The position numbers were made by a program, and so were the translations under genes. Of a stretch of DNA of 64,000 bases, positions 16,941 to 23,985 are shown piece after piece (within the stretch, counting starts at the first letter, position 1; every line of letters begins with the position of its first letter). Where the stretch lies: NCBI GenBank assembly GCA_963707125.1, contig CAVPOU010000015.1, forward strand, positions 310,001 through 374,000, read 5' to 3'. The stretch is from CAVPDE01 sp963707125. GTDB lineage: Bacteria; Desulfobacterota; DSM-4660; Desulfatiglandales; HGW-15. The notes below the pieces were generated by a model. The model was not told the origin of the DNA. It made no database searches and saw only the letters and a list, made by a program, of their open reading frames with translations.

Positions 16941-17346
16941 GGTTGGTTTCCGTGATTCTATCAGGGGTGGTTTGGACCTTACCTCCCTGTTGTTTCCCAA
17001 TGGATTTGATATATGCGCTCAACTTTGGAGTCAGTTCTTCTACTATTTCACTGAGTCGAGCGACTTCAGTCTCCGACAGGAGCTTTCGGTTATAGGCTCT
17101 CCTCAGCCAATGCTTCACTTCAAGAGAACCTCTGGCAATTCGTGCAAACCTCCTGTTGTCGGCAAAGCTCCCCCTACCCGAACCCTCTGCTATATTTGCA
17201 CCGATGCTGTCTGCAGAGTTTATCAGTTGTCTACCCATTGTCTCTTGAGCCAGACGGCCCCATTTGATAACGACATCCCATATGAAGTCCGCCAACATTT
17301 CAGCCAATTGATAGACTCGAAGCTTCTCAAAGTCTGATCGGGGCAT
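16927..17346 (-). CDS. Four helix bundle protein (23S rRNA intervening-sequence protein family)
   Basis: A 139-residue, all-helical protein with LRVYQLAEMLADFIWDV, LINSADSIGANIAEGSGRG, RFARIARGSLEVKHWLRRA and a C-terminal EIVEELTPKLSAYIKSI. This is the S23/IVP family, first seen inside 23S rRNA intervening sequences and related to the Avd proteins of diversity-generating retroelements. Its cellular role is unsettled. AAAGGA upstream of ATG 17346 supports the start. The gene sits exactly between inverted copies of one repeat (16901-16940 and 17372-17405), and its final residues (TTPDRITETNPDDN) are partly encoded by repeat DNA. That suggests a self-contained cassette dropped between purH-type and folE2 genes. 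Confidence 0.85.
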   Translation of the reverse strand: MPRSDFEKLRVYQLAEMLADFIWDVVIKWGRLAQETMGRQLINSADSIGANIAEGSGRGSFADNRRFARIARGSLEVKHWLRRAYNRKLLSETEVARLSEIVEELTPKLSAYIKSIGKQQGGKVQTTPDRITETNPDDN

Positions 17347-17371
17347 TCATTATCCTTTCGTTTTTCATGTT

Positions 17372-17405
17372 CTACAACGGACAATGGACAACAGACTACT
17401 GACAT
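17372..17405. repeat. Inverted copy of the GTCCGTTGTC repeat, right flank of IVP gene
   Basis: CTACAACGGACAATGGACAAC followed by AGACTACTGAC is the reverse complement of the unit at 16901-16940. Confidence 0.7.
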
Positions 17406-18176
17406 TCAGGCTTTGTGCTTTTCGATGTAAGCGTAGGCATTGTGATTGTGGATCGATTCATAGTTTTCGGATTCCACGGCAAACCACGTGATGTTCGGAT
17501 CCGTGTTCAGCTTCCGGGCAATGTCTCTCACGATGTCTTCCACGAACATGGGATTCTGATAGGCTCGCTCCGTCACGTACTTCTCGTCTTCACGCTTGAG
17601 CACGGAATAGACGTCACTGGAAGCGGAATCTTCCACCAGCTTGATCAAATCCTCGATCCAGACGAATTTCCTGAATCGGACCTGGAGCCTTACCTCTCCA
17701 CGCTGGTTGTGGGCGCCGAATTCGCTGATCTCTTTAGAGCAGGGACAAAGGGTGGAAATGGGAACGTGGATGATCAGCATGAGATCCGTGTTTCTGTTCA
17801 AAGACCCCTTGATGGTGCATTCATACTCCATGAGACCCTGGCTGCCTGTGATCGGGGCCTTCTTGTTGATGAAATAGGGGAAGGTGACCTCCATGTGAGC
17901 ACTGGCTGCATCCAGTCTTGTCTTCATCTCCTCCAGGATCTCCGAGAAATTGCGAAGAGAGATTCTGCGGCTGTGCTCATTCAGGATCTCCACGAACCGG
18001 CTCATGTGGGTTCCTTTGTACTGGTGAGGGAGGTTGACGTACATGTTGATCTTCCCAACCGTCTGCTGCTCCCCTTCATCCTTATCCAGAACGGTAATCG
18101 GATAGCGGATCCCTTTCACTCCGACCTGGTCAATATCTATCTTCCTGTAATCTTTGTGGTTCTGTATGTCTTCCAT
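17406..18176 (-). CDS. folE2: GTP cyclohydrolase FolE2 (type IB)
   Basis: A 256-residue enzyme that opens the ring of GTP to 7,8-dihydroneopterin triphosphate, the first step to folate and queuosine precursors. Family motifs: GIRYPITVLDK at the N-terminus, HMSRFVEIL, CPCSKEISEFGAHNQRG (metal-binding Cys and active-site region), VYSVLKREDEKYVTE and VESENYESIHNHNAYA. The length is normal. The start at ATG 18176 has only a weak AAGAGA site. It is transcribed toward the IVP cassette. FolE2 can use metals other than zinc, which is common in anaerobes and zinc-limited bacteria. Confidence 0.93.
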   Translation of the reverse strand: MEDIQNHKDYRKIDIDQVGVKGIRYPITVLDKDEGEQQTVGKINMYVNLPHQYKGTHMSRFVEILNEHSRRISLRNFSEILEEMKTRLDAASAHMEVTFPYFINKKAPITGSQGLMEYECTIKGSLNRNTDLMLIIHVPISTLCPCSKEISEFGAHNQRGEVRLQVRFRKFVWIEDLIKLVEDSASSDVYSVLKREDEKYVTERAYQNPMFVEDIVRDIARKLNTDPNITWFAVESENYESIHNHNAYAYIEKHKA

Positions 18177-18252
18177 GTTTTTCTCTTGCGCTCGCCATTA
18201 CTAAAAATTGATTATTGATACGTTGGCGGACAAAGTCAATGGACAAAAGAAG

Positions 18253-18586
18253 GAAAGAATACAGAAGACAGTAGACAGAATACAGTAGGAGAAAAGAAAG
18301 GCAGAATAGGGAAAAACATGGCGATTGCCATTCGCCGCGTCACTCCGGCGGAAGCCGGAGTCCAGGTTCATGCGACGATTGCTGCTAACAAACCCTGGAT
18401 TCCGGTTTTCACCGGAATGACGGAATGGGGTTCCACCTGTTTCTTTCATAAATGAATCCGAACGCGAAGCCTCGGAGTCGGTTGCTGTTTGCCGTATTCA
18501 GTTTTCTAACTTGATTTTGCCCCGCATTTTGGGTATGTTGCATGAATCATCGTTTCGGATTTCGAAATTAGGATTTCGGATTTGCC
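18253..18586. repeat. Three repeat families upstream of folE2
   Basis: 18255-18290 is ACAGAAGACAGTAGACAGAA, the inverse of 5780-5815. 18338-18424 is a large inverted pair: GTCACTCCGGCGGAAGCCGG toward CTGGATTCCGG, then TTTTCACCGGAATGAC. 18551-18586 is TTTCGGATTTCGAAATTAGG followed by ATTTCGGATTT, also found at 1664 and 57898. No gene is evident between folE2 and the tRNA. Confidence 0.65.
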
Positions 18587-18592
18587 CTCTGT

Positions 18593-18669
<77 letters not shown>

Positions 18670-18696
18670 CATCAATTTGTCCGAGCGAACCTACCT

Positions 18697-18936
18697 GTGG
18701 TCACTTTATATGTTCTGAAGGCAAAAAACGGTAGGCGATACGAGGGCGTTACGAATGACCTTCATCGCCGTCTCCGAGAGCATCGCTCAAAGGGGACTAA
18801 AGGCGGGCAATTGTTGGATCAGGTCTTTATCCTTCATACAGAACAATTCCCAGATTATTCAACAGCCAGGGATCGAGAGAAATTCTTGAAGTACGGCACG
18901 GAAACGTGCGGACGCACTCTAGGCGTGGTCTTCTGA
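18697..18936 (+). CDS. GIY-YIG nuclease family small protein
   Basis: A small single-domain protein beginning VTLYVLKAKNGRRYEGVTNDLHRRLREH, then FPDYSTARDREKFLKYGTE. This is the short GIY-YIG type related to YhbQ/UPF0213. The second motif reads Y-E-G where Y-I-G is usual, but the catalytic Arg (in DLHRRLREH) and the late Glu (REKFL) are retained. An open frame continues upstream to 18637, but there it only translates the 3' half of tRNA-Pro (MSEVQILSPRP). I therefore take the GTG at 18697, though it has no clear ribosome-binding site. It starts 28 nt behind the tRNA; genes of this type are often found there. DNA repair or structure-specific cleavage is possible. Confidence 0.72.
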   Translation: MVTLYVLKAKNGRRYEGVTNDLHRRLREHRSKGTKGGQLLDQVFILHTEQFPDYSTARDREKFLKYGTETCGRTLGVVF

Positions 18937-18996
18937 GTCCTGCCTTGACAGGTTTTTAGATGCACGGCAAAAGCTGGCAGGCTTGTTTTTTTTGCC

Positions 18997-19025
18997 TTGA
19001 ATTCCATGAAGAAGGTCTATATGAT
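18997..19025 (+). promoter_or_regulatory. Sigma-70-like promoter of the CxxC zinc-ribbon gene
   Basis: TTGAAT at 18997-19002, exactly 17 nt, and TATGAT at 19020-19025. A leader of about 70 nt follows, with an ATGCG/CGCAT hairpin, before AAGGAG and the ATG at 19105. Confidence 0.65.
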
Positions 19026-19104
19026 AAAAATAAATAATGCGATCTAACGCATAGGGCTGTACGGGTGTGCAGGCCTGATCAGATTCAGGGAATAAGGAGA
19101 GAGT

Positions 19105-19302
19105 ATGGGCTTCAATCAAGGTGGCGGCAAAGGTGGATATGGCGGGGGCGGCGGAGGATACGGCGATGGACGTCCGAGGGAATTTCATAAGGCGACCTGC
19201 TCCGAATGCAAAAAGGAATGCGAAGTTCCTTTCAAGCCAAGCGGTGATCGTCCGGTCTATTGCAAAGATTGCTATTCCAAAAAGAAGGCTGGCGGCCGCT
19301 GA
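19105..19302 (+). CDS. CxxC-x17-CxxC zinc-ribbon small protein
   Basis: A 65-residue protein. The first 22 residues are glycine-rich (GGGKGGYGGGGGGYGDG), similar to RNA-binding glycine tails. The rest is a zinc ribbon with CSEC and CKDC separated by exactly 17 residues, and a conserved FKPSGDRPVYC. Proteins of this type are common in deltaproteobacteria and candidate phyla and have no known function. AAGGAGAG precedes the ATG and a good sigma-70 promoter lies 80 nt further up, so it is probably well expressed. Nucleic-acid binding is a reasonable guess. Confidence 0.85.
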   Translation: MGFNQGGGKGGYGGGGGGYGDGRPREFHKATCSECKKECEVPFKPSGDRPVYCKDCYSKKKAGGR

Positions 19303-19344
19303 GTCAAGCGCTGTTTTCGGCTTTGCTCTATCACTTGCCCCAAG

Positions 19345-19372
19345 CCTGTCCTGAGCCTGTCGAAGGATGCCA
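19345..19372. repeat. CCTGAGCCTGTCGAAGG repeat
   Basis: CAAGCCTGTCCTGAGCCTGT then CGAAGGATGCC. It belongs with the units at 14343-14380 and 58019-58058. Confidence 0.6.
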
Positions 19373-19379
19373 CGGGCAA

Positions 19380-19533
19380 ATGTGGGTCATCTCCTTCATC
19401 GAGGATCAAGACGTCATAAAAAAGATCCTCCAGAGGCCGACAAGTCCTCAAGCACTTGGGATTATGGGAAGTCAACCCGCCACACTTCCGGCGGGTAAAG
19501 CCCCGTCCACCTCCCAAAGCCAGAGGGTGGTAA
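19380..19533 (+). pseudogene. C-terminal remnant of an IS91-type transposase
   Basis: Frame 1 from 19380 reads VISFIEDQDVIKKIL. After a 19-nt insertion the frame shifts to LKHLGLWEVN...VKPRPPPKARGW and a stop at 19531. As I remember them, IS91/IS801-like (Y2 or zinc-binding) transposases end with this sequence (FIED-x2-VI-x-KIL-x-HLGLWE-x-KPRPPP). Only the last 50 or so codons remain; the catalytic part is gone. Together with the next features it marks a mobile-element scar. Confidence 0.6.
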
Positions 19534-20036
19534 GGTCCTCCGAATATATCATTGACTACTCCACCTCCCACCTCACCGCGTCCAATAGTCATCTTTACGT
19601 AGACCCGGAGCAATCATCACAGCTCCCCTTGTGATCTCTCAAAAGATACACGATGGGTCTATCCGCACTTTCCTATTCTTCTATGATTCATTTGGTCCCC
19701 TGTTTTCAAGCATTCACCCTTTAATCTATCGTTTTTAGCACTTTCCGAACGAACGATACGAAACAGATCGCGCAGCAGGCAAATCTTAAAAATCTTCGAA
19801 GGTGGCCATCGTCAGCTTTTTTGTCTGGAAGTGTTGAAATGACCGACTTTTGACCATTTGATGTGAATCGTAACCAGCGGTACGCGGGTCTTCCCAGTCT
19901 GGAGCGATGCTGGAAACGAATGAAAAGCCTTGATATCGCAGTTCGGCTTTGTCCTTGACGCACAAGGCCTGGTCCCGTATAGTCCGAGTCCGAAAAAAGG
20001 ACTTCTTATCACCAGGCTTTGTTGCCGGCAAAAACA
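19534..20036. other. Gene-poor stretch between transposase remnant and nitronate monooxygenase
   Basis: Short ORFs on both strands (for example the leftward one at 19786-20037) have no ribosome-binding site and no family I recognise. I see no terminator or strong promoter. Base composition is more A+T-rich than the flanking housekeeping genes. Confidence 0.35.
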
Positions 20037-21128
20037 ATGAAAACGAAATTACCTGACCTCGTTATTGGAGACATTGTCATAAACCCGCCGATAGTGCAGG
20101 GGGGAATGGGCGTGAGGATATCGCTGTCCGGCCTTGCTTCGGCCGTCTCAAACGAAGGTGCCCTGGGCACGATTTCCTGCGCGCTTATAGGAGGCCTTAA
20201 AAGCCACAGGTCTATGCAGGACCACATTAACGCAGACATGGTGGAACTCGCTGAACAGATAAAAAAAGCGAGGACCATGACAAAAGGCCCGCTCGCGGTA
20301 AACATCATGGTGGCGCTCACAAACTACTATAACCTCATCAAAACGGCGGTAGAGGAAGGCATTGATATAATATTCTCCGGCGCGGGCCTCCCCTCAAGCC
20401 TTCCGGAATACGTCAAGGGCTCAAGAACAAAAGCCGTGCCCATAATATCTTCCGGCAGGGCGGCGGATGTCATGTGCCGGCTCTGGATTAACAAGTACAA
20501 GTATGTGCCGGACGCCATAGTTCTTGAAGGCCCTCTCGCAGGTGGACACCTCGGCTTCTCGTTTGCGGAACTTGAATCGGAAGAATCCATGCCGAAAGTT
20601 GAAAAGATACTCGTTGAGGTGCTTGAAGTCGCCAGAAAATACGAAAAAATACACAACAAAAAAATACCTGTGATAGTGGCGGGCGGTGTATTTGACGGAA
20701 ACGACATAGCGAAAATGCTGAAAATCGGCGCCGGCGGCGTGCAGATGGCAACTAGGTTTGCCTGCACGAACGAGTGCGACGCGGATATAAAGTTCAAACA
20801 GGCGTACATTGACTGCAAGAAAGGCGACGTGATGATTATCCGGAGCCCCGTGGGCATGCCCGGGAGAGCCATAAGAAACGAATTCCTTGAGAAATCAAAA
20901 CGAGGCGAGATAAAATTCAAATGCGCCTGGCAGTGCCTCAAGACCTGCGTCCCGCCGAAATCCCCTTACTGCATAGCGGACGCCCTGCTTAACGCCGCTT
21001 CAGGCAACATCAACAACGGGTTTGTGTTTATCGGTTCCAACGCATACAGGTGCGAGAAAATAGTTTCCGTGAAAGAATTGATTAATGAACTCGTTGACGG
21101 CACGGAAAAAGCGCTCGGGCTGAGATAG
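20037..21128 (+). CDS. Nitronate monooxygenase / 2-nitropropane dioxygenase family flavoprotein
   Basis: A FMN-dependent TIM-barrel protein of 363 residues. Markers: PIVQGGMGVRISLSGLASAVSNEGALGTI at the N-terminus, GPLAVNIMVAL, DIIFSGAGLP, AIVLEGPLAGGHLG and VIVAGGVFDGNDIAKMLKIGAGGVQMATRF, all typical of the family. It oxidises nitronates, or acts as an enoyl-reductase-like relative in some bacteria. The late Cys-rich segment (KFKCAWQCLKTCVPPKSPYC) is shared with anaerobe homologues and may hold a cluster, which is inferred. The start is ATG 20037, since MKTKLPDLVIGD is the family start; no ribosome-binding site is visible. Isoleucine is often encoded by ATA here (about twenty times by my reading), unlike neighbouring genes that use ATC, a sign of recent transfer. 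Confidence 0.85.
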   Translation: MKTKLPDLVIGDIVINPPIVQGGMGVRISLSGLASAVSNEGALGTISCALIGGLKSHRSMQDHINADMVELAEQIKKARTMTKGPLAVNIMVALTNYYNLIKTAVEEGIDIIFSGAGLPSSLPEYVKGSRTKAVPIISSGRAADVMCRLWINKYKYVPDAIVLEGPLAGGHLGFSFAELESEESMPKVEKILVEVLEVARKYEKIHNKKIPVIVAGGVFDGNDIAKMLKIGAGGVQMATRFACTNECDADIKFKQAYIDCKKGDVMIIRSPVGMPGRAIRNEFLEKSKRGEIKFKCAWQCLKTCVPPKSPYCIADALLNAASGNINNGFVFIGSNAYRCEKIVSVKELINELVDGTEKALGLR

Positions 21129-21142
21129 CCGGCAGGTTTAAG

Positions 21143-21300
21143 TTGAGTGTTTATAAAAGCAAGCGTTTCGTCACTGAGGTAGATACTGTTCGGCGCACCC
21201 TAGGCTTGGAGCAAATCCACTTGTTGGGTCAATCCTGGGGTGGTTGGCTGACCATTGAATATATGCTCCCTCGACCGTCCGGCGTGGTGAGTCAGACACT
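21143..21300 (+). pseudogene. Fragment of a proline iminopeptidase-like alpha/beta hydrolase
   Basis: In frame: VTEVDTVRRTLGLEQIHLLGQSWGGWLTIEYMLPRPSGVVSQTLA. This covers only the nucleophile elbow (GQSWGG) and neighbouring helix of a proline iminopeptidase. The N-terminal third and the Asp/His of the triad are missing, and similarity fades after about 21300. A decayed gene, consistent with an accessory region. Confidence 0.7.
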
Positions 21301-21349
21301 TGCATATACTAAATTCTGGTTGCAAGAACAGTTGCCTGCCCAAGAATCC

Positions 21350-21556
21350 TCAAGCTTTTGTAACCGCTCCCAGGCAGATACTGTACCAATCGTCTACTCT
21401 TACCCAATCAGCTCTTCGCTCAACTTGCGACCTTCGCTCTTTCCCTCTCCTTCTCTCAACTCCTCCCTGTATGAAATACTCAAGAAGGTGTGCCTTGCGG
21501 CTATCCACTCCTGAACGACGATCAATGACCGATTTCCTTTTGTTGGTTTTTCTCAT
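21350..21556 (-). CDS. Small conserved basic protein with repeated RRxxxDRR/ERR motifs
   Basis: A 68-residue protein: MRKTNKRKSVIDRRSGVDSR, then KAHLLEYFIQGGVERRRGKERRSQVERRADWVRVDDWYS. The regularly spaced DRR/ERR triplets and the WVRV end recur, as I remember, in short hypothetical proteins of sulfate-reducing deltaproteobacteria. No function is known. The ATG at 21556 directly follows GGGCGTTAG on the coding strand, which looks like the end of an integron attC site. It is one of three tiny genes in a row on this strand. Confidence 0.55.
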   Translation of the reverse strand: MRKTNKRKSVIDRRSGVDSRKAHLLEYFIQGGVERRRGKERRSQVERRADWVRVDDWYSICLGAVTKA

Positions 21557-21604
21557 CTAACGCCCACAAGCGCATTGGAGTAACTTCTGGTACCTAGGCT
21601 CGAA

Positions 21605-21826
21605 TTATTGTTTCTTGAGCTCTTCTTGAATCCGGCATGACCTATCCAGGAAAAGGCAATAATGAATCATCGTCTTGATAAGAAAGCTCAACCAGATAAA
21701 CAAAGAAATTTCGTATGCTTTGCACACAGATCTAGAGAGCCTTCTGCTTATGCCTCTATCCAACAGGCGGCAGTAAACGTGAAGCGGATTAAGACAGTGC
21801 TGAATAGATAGAAGTCTTGCTACCAA
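21605..21826 (-). CDS. Small conserved protein with LNPLHVYCRL motif
   Basis: The 73-codon frame contains IQHCLNPLHVYCRLLDRGIS, then SVCKAYEISLFIWLSF. The motif LNPLHVYCRL and the later C-x(2)-YE-x(2)-[IL]F are shared with the 46-residue protein at 46390-46530, so this is a real family with two members in the window. The start is uncertain: the frame opens with TTG at 21826 and there is no clear ribosome-binding site. The homologous part begins about ten codons in. The extension after residue 50 is hydrophobic and may be spurious read-through. Confidence 0.5.
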   Translation of the reverse strand: MVARLLSIQHCLNPLHVYCRLLDRGISRRLSRSVCKAYEISLFIWLSFLIKTMIHYCLFLDRSCRIQEELKKQ

Positions 21827-21861
21827 GATACGGGATCCGATCCGAAGTTGACTCTCTCTTC

Positions 21862-22041
21862 CTAGAATCCATTTAGACGTGGCCCTTCGTAGCCAGTCAA
21901 CTTGAACTTCAGAAATCTCCTTTCAGCAATCTTAAGGTCTTCGGGCGAGTAATAGTAAAGATTTTCTGGCGTTCTGAATTCACTCCTGTAGTACTCTACG
22001 AGAAGTCTGAGGCTCGCATTTTCGTTTGGGTCCTTCTCCAT
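21862..22041 (-). CDS. Small conserved protein (FRTPENLYYYSPEDLKIAERRF)
   Basis: A 59-residue protein: MEKDPNENASLRLLVEYYRS, EFRTPENLYYYSPEDLKIAE and RRFLKFKLTGYEGPRLNGF. The FR-x-PENL-x-YYS-x-EDL-x-x-AERRF-x-KF pattern recalls short hypothetical proteins of deltaproteobacteria. GGAGG 8 nt before the ATG at 22041 decides the start over the longer reading to 22080. Function unknown; no membrane span or Cys motif. Confidence 0.6.
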   Translation of the reverse strand: MEKDPNENASLRLLVEYYRSEFRTPENLYYYSPEDLKIAERRFLKFKLTGYEGPRLNGF

Positions 22042-22112
22042 ATTGACTTCCTCCAAGAAAACCTCTTCGCTGACCCACAAAGACCGATTTGCCTAGAATT
22101 ACGAATGACTTT

Positions 22113-22150
22113 TAGTGGAGCTGGTAGGATTTGAACCTACGACCTCAGGG
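22113..22150 (-). other. Detached 3' end of a tRNA or tmRNA
   Basis: On the minus strand, GAGGTCGTAGGTTCAAATCC then TACCAGCTCCACTA forms a full T arm (GTAGG/CCTAC around TTCAAAT) and a 3' acceptor strand (AGCTCCA), ending CTA in place of CCA. No matching 5' acceptor or D arm lies upstream, so it is not a complete gene. Alanine tRNAs and tmRNA end in a similar way. Such 3' ends are left as attachment-site copies by integrating elements. Confidence 0.55.
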
Positions 22151-22704
22151 CAATGCGGTGGACTTCCTATAAAGTGAAAATGCAGGGATTTTCCCCCATA
22201 ACCTTACTCTGCCAGGGGCAAGCGCTGCCAATCTTGAGACATGATTATCCATCATGTGGATGCACGCAAAGTATTTCACTGGTCTAAAAGGGTGACGCAT
22301 AATGAGAATGCCCAACAGATAGTATCCCTGAGCAAGGCCCGTGCCAGTGACCACGACTCCCACCCTCTGCAAGAATGTCAAGCAGTTACACAAAGCTCAT
22401 GTGGAAACAAAAGAGGAGTATGAAGGACGATTACACTCTTGTGTGAAAATAACTACCAGTTCTTGGCAAAGGATTACACTATCGGAGTGGGGTGAGAGAT
22501 TCGGGAAGTGACGTTTAGAAGACTTGGTGAGAAGGGATATTTGAAATGAGGATGCCAACCTATGACATCGTCCTCGGCTTTTGCAAAACAAATCCTGCCA
22601 ATTCTCGCCGAACCAGTTGGTCATTTTTCTTCACTTTTAGGATTTCTCATGGGAGCCTAAGAAGATGCAGGAATCTTGAAAACTAATCGGCCTTCAGAAT
22701 TCCG
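22151..22704. other. Gene-poor stretch before mreB
   Basis: Short minus-strand ORFs (22145-22393, 22397-22624) have no recognisable family or ribosome-binding site. I see no RNA gene beyond the fragment to the left. The right end carries the mreB promoter. Confidence 0.35.
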
Positions 22705-22734
22705 AAGACATTAGCGGTTTTTCTGATATATAAT
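22705..22734 (+). promoter_or_regulatory. Sigma-70-like promoter of mreB
   Basis: AAGACA at 22705-22710, 18 nt, then a perfect TATAAT at 22729-22734, about 45 nt before the mreB start. Confidence 0.6.
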
Positions 22735-22778
22735 TAGTAATTTCGCGACACACAACCTCTTGGAGGGAATAAGAAACT

Positions 22779-23810
22779 ATGCTTCTGCGTTCAATAGCCG
22801 GGTTATTCTCCCATGATTTGGCGATCGACCTTGGCACCGCCAATACCCTTGTCTATATGAAAGGAAAGGGCATTGTCCTTAATGAGCCTTCAGTGGTGGC
22901 AATGAAGAAAGACGATAGAGGAACCAAGAAGGTTCTGGCTGTAGGGAAAGAGGCTAAGTCCATGCTGGGCAGAACCCCGGGAAACATTGTCGCCATTCGC
23001 CCCATGAAGGATGGCGTCATTGCGGATTTTGACATAGCCGAGGCAATGCTTCGGTATTTCATTAGAAAGGCTCATGCCGGACGAAGACTTGCAAGGCCTC
23101 GCATCATCATCGGAGTCCCAAGCGGGATTACTGCGGTGGAGAAGAGAGCGGTGAAGGAGTCAGCAGAGTCTGCCGGTGCCAGAGAGGTGTTCTTTATCGA
23201 GGAGCCTATGGCCGCTGCCATCGGGGCTGGACTCCCTGTCACTGAGCCCAAAGGGAGTATGATCGTGGATATCGGCGGTGGTACAACGGAGGTTGCTGTT
23301 ATCTCGCTTGGGGGGATTGTTTACAGTATTTCGGTCAGAGTGGCCGGGGACAAGATGGACGAGGCAATCGTCGAATACATCAAAAGGAAATATCGCCTCC
23401 TGATCGGGAGCAGCTCAGCTGAGATTATAAAAACGACCATCGGCAACGCATTTCCTGGCGATGCACTGGAGAGCGTCGAGGTCAAGGGGAGAGACCTGGC
23501 TACAGGCATACCAAAGGTTTTGACCATGGACTCTGATGAGGTGAGGGAGGCGATTTCCGAACAGCTCAATGCTATTGTCGGAGCAGTGCGCACCGCTCTG
23601 GAACAGATGCCTCCGGAGTTAGCTGCCGACCTTATTGATTTGGGAATCATGCTGGCAGGAGGTGGAGCGCTGCTAAAGAATCTGGGCTTGCTGCTCAGAT
23701 CGGAGACAAAGCTCCCCATTAAGATTGCCGCTGACCCACTCTCAGCGGTCGCCGTGGGGGCAGGCGAGGCGCTAAGCAATCTGTCGATCTTGAGAAGCCT
23801 AGAGAAATAG
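22779..23810 (+). CDS. mreB: Rod shape-determining protein MreB
   Basis: A 343-residue actin homologue that organises lateral cell-wall synthesis at the inner membrane. Actin-fold phosphate loops are present: DLAIDLGTANTLVYMKGKG near residue 13 and MIVDIGGGTTEVAVISLGG near 160. The connecting AVGKEAKSMLGRTPGNI, IEEPMAAAIGAGLPV and LAGGGALLKNLG segments are also present. It is full length. GGAGGG lies 11 nt before the ATG and a TATAAT promoter about 45 nt upstream. mreC, mreD and the rest of the elongasome operon are not adjacent, so this may be a second, stand-alone copy. Confidence 0.95.
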   Translation: MLLRSIAGLFSHDLAIDLGTANTLVYMKGKGIVLNEPSVVAMKKDDRGTKKVLAVGKEAKSMLGRTPGNIVAIRPMKDGVIADFDIAEAMLRYFIRKAHAGRRLARPRIIIGVPSGITAVEKRAVKESAESAGAREVFFIEEPMAAAIGAGLPVTEPKGSMIVDIGGGTTEVAVISLGGIVYSISVRVAGDKMDEAIVEYIKRKYRLLIGSSSAEIIKTTIGNAFPGDALESVEVKGRDLATGIPKVLTMDSDEVREAISEQLNAIVGAVRTALEQMPPELAADLIDLGIMLAGGGALLKNLGLLLRSETKLPIKIAADPLSAVAVGAGEALSNLSILRSLEK

Positions 23811-23985
23811 ACCGGCGAGATCTTGGATCTTCCCAAGTGCCTGATATTTCGTCAAAACATTTGCGACTACGCTCGACGATTCCGAGGGAGATCGTACGGG
23901 CATTCGCAGATATGATCTTCAGCTTATAGCCGCGTTGCTTCTTTTCTCTGCCTGCTGTCCGGAGGGGCGGCCAGGAGACTTCCAG

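Noticed and set aside
17415..18218. 267-codon plus-strand frame opposite folE2
   Set aside because: Shadow of FolE2, no homology.
19786..20037. Leftward 83-codon frame upstream of the nitronate monooxygenase
   Set aside because: No family recognised and no ribosome-binding site; kept as unassigned DNA.
22113..22150. Complete tRNA on the minus strand
   Set aside because: Only the T arm and 3' acceptor strand are present; no 5' acceptor, D arm or credible anticodon stem upstream.
22145..22624. Two leftward frames before mreB
   Set aside because: No recognisable domain, no start signals; the first overlaps the tRNA-like fragment.
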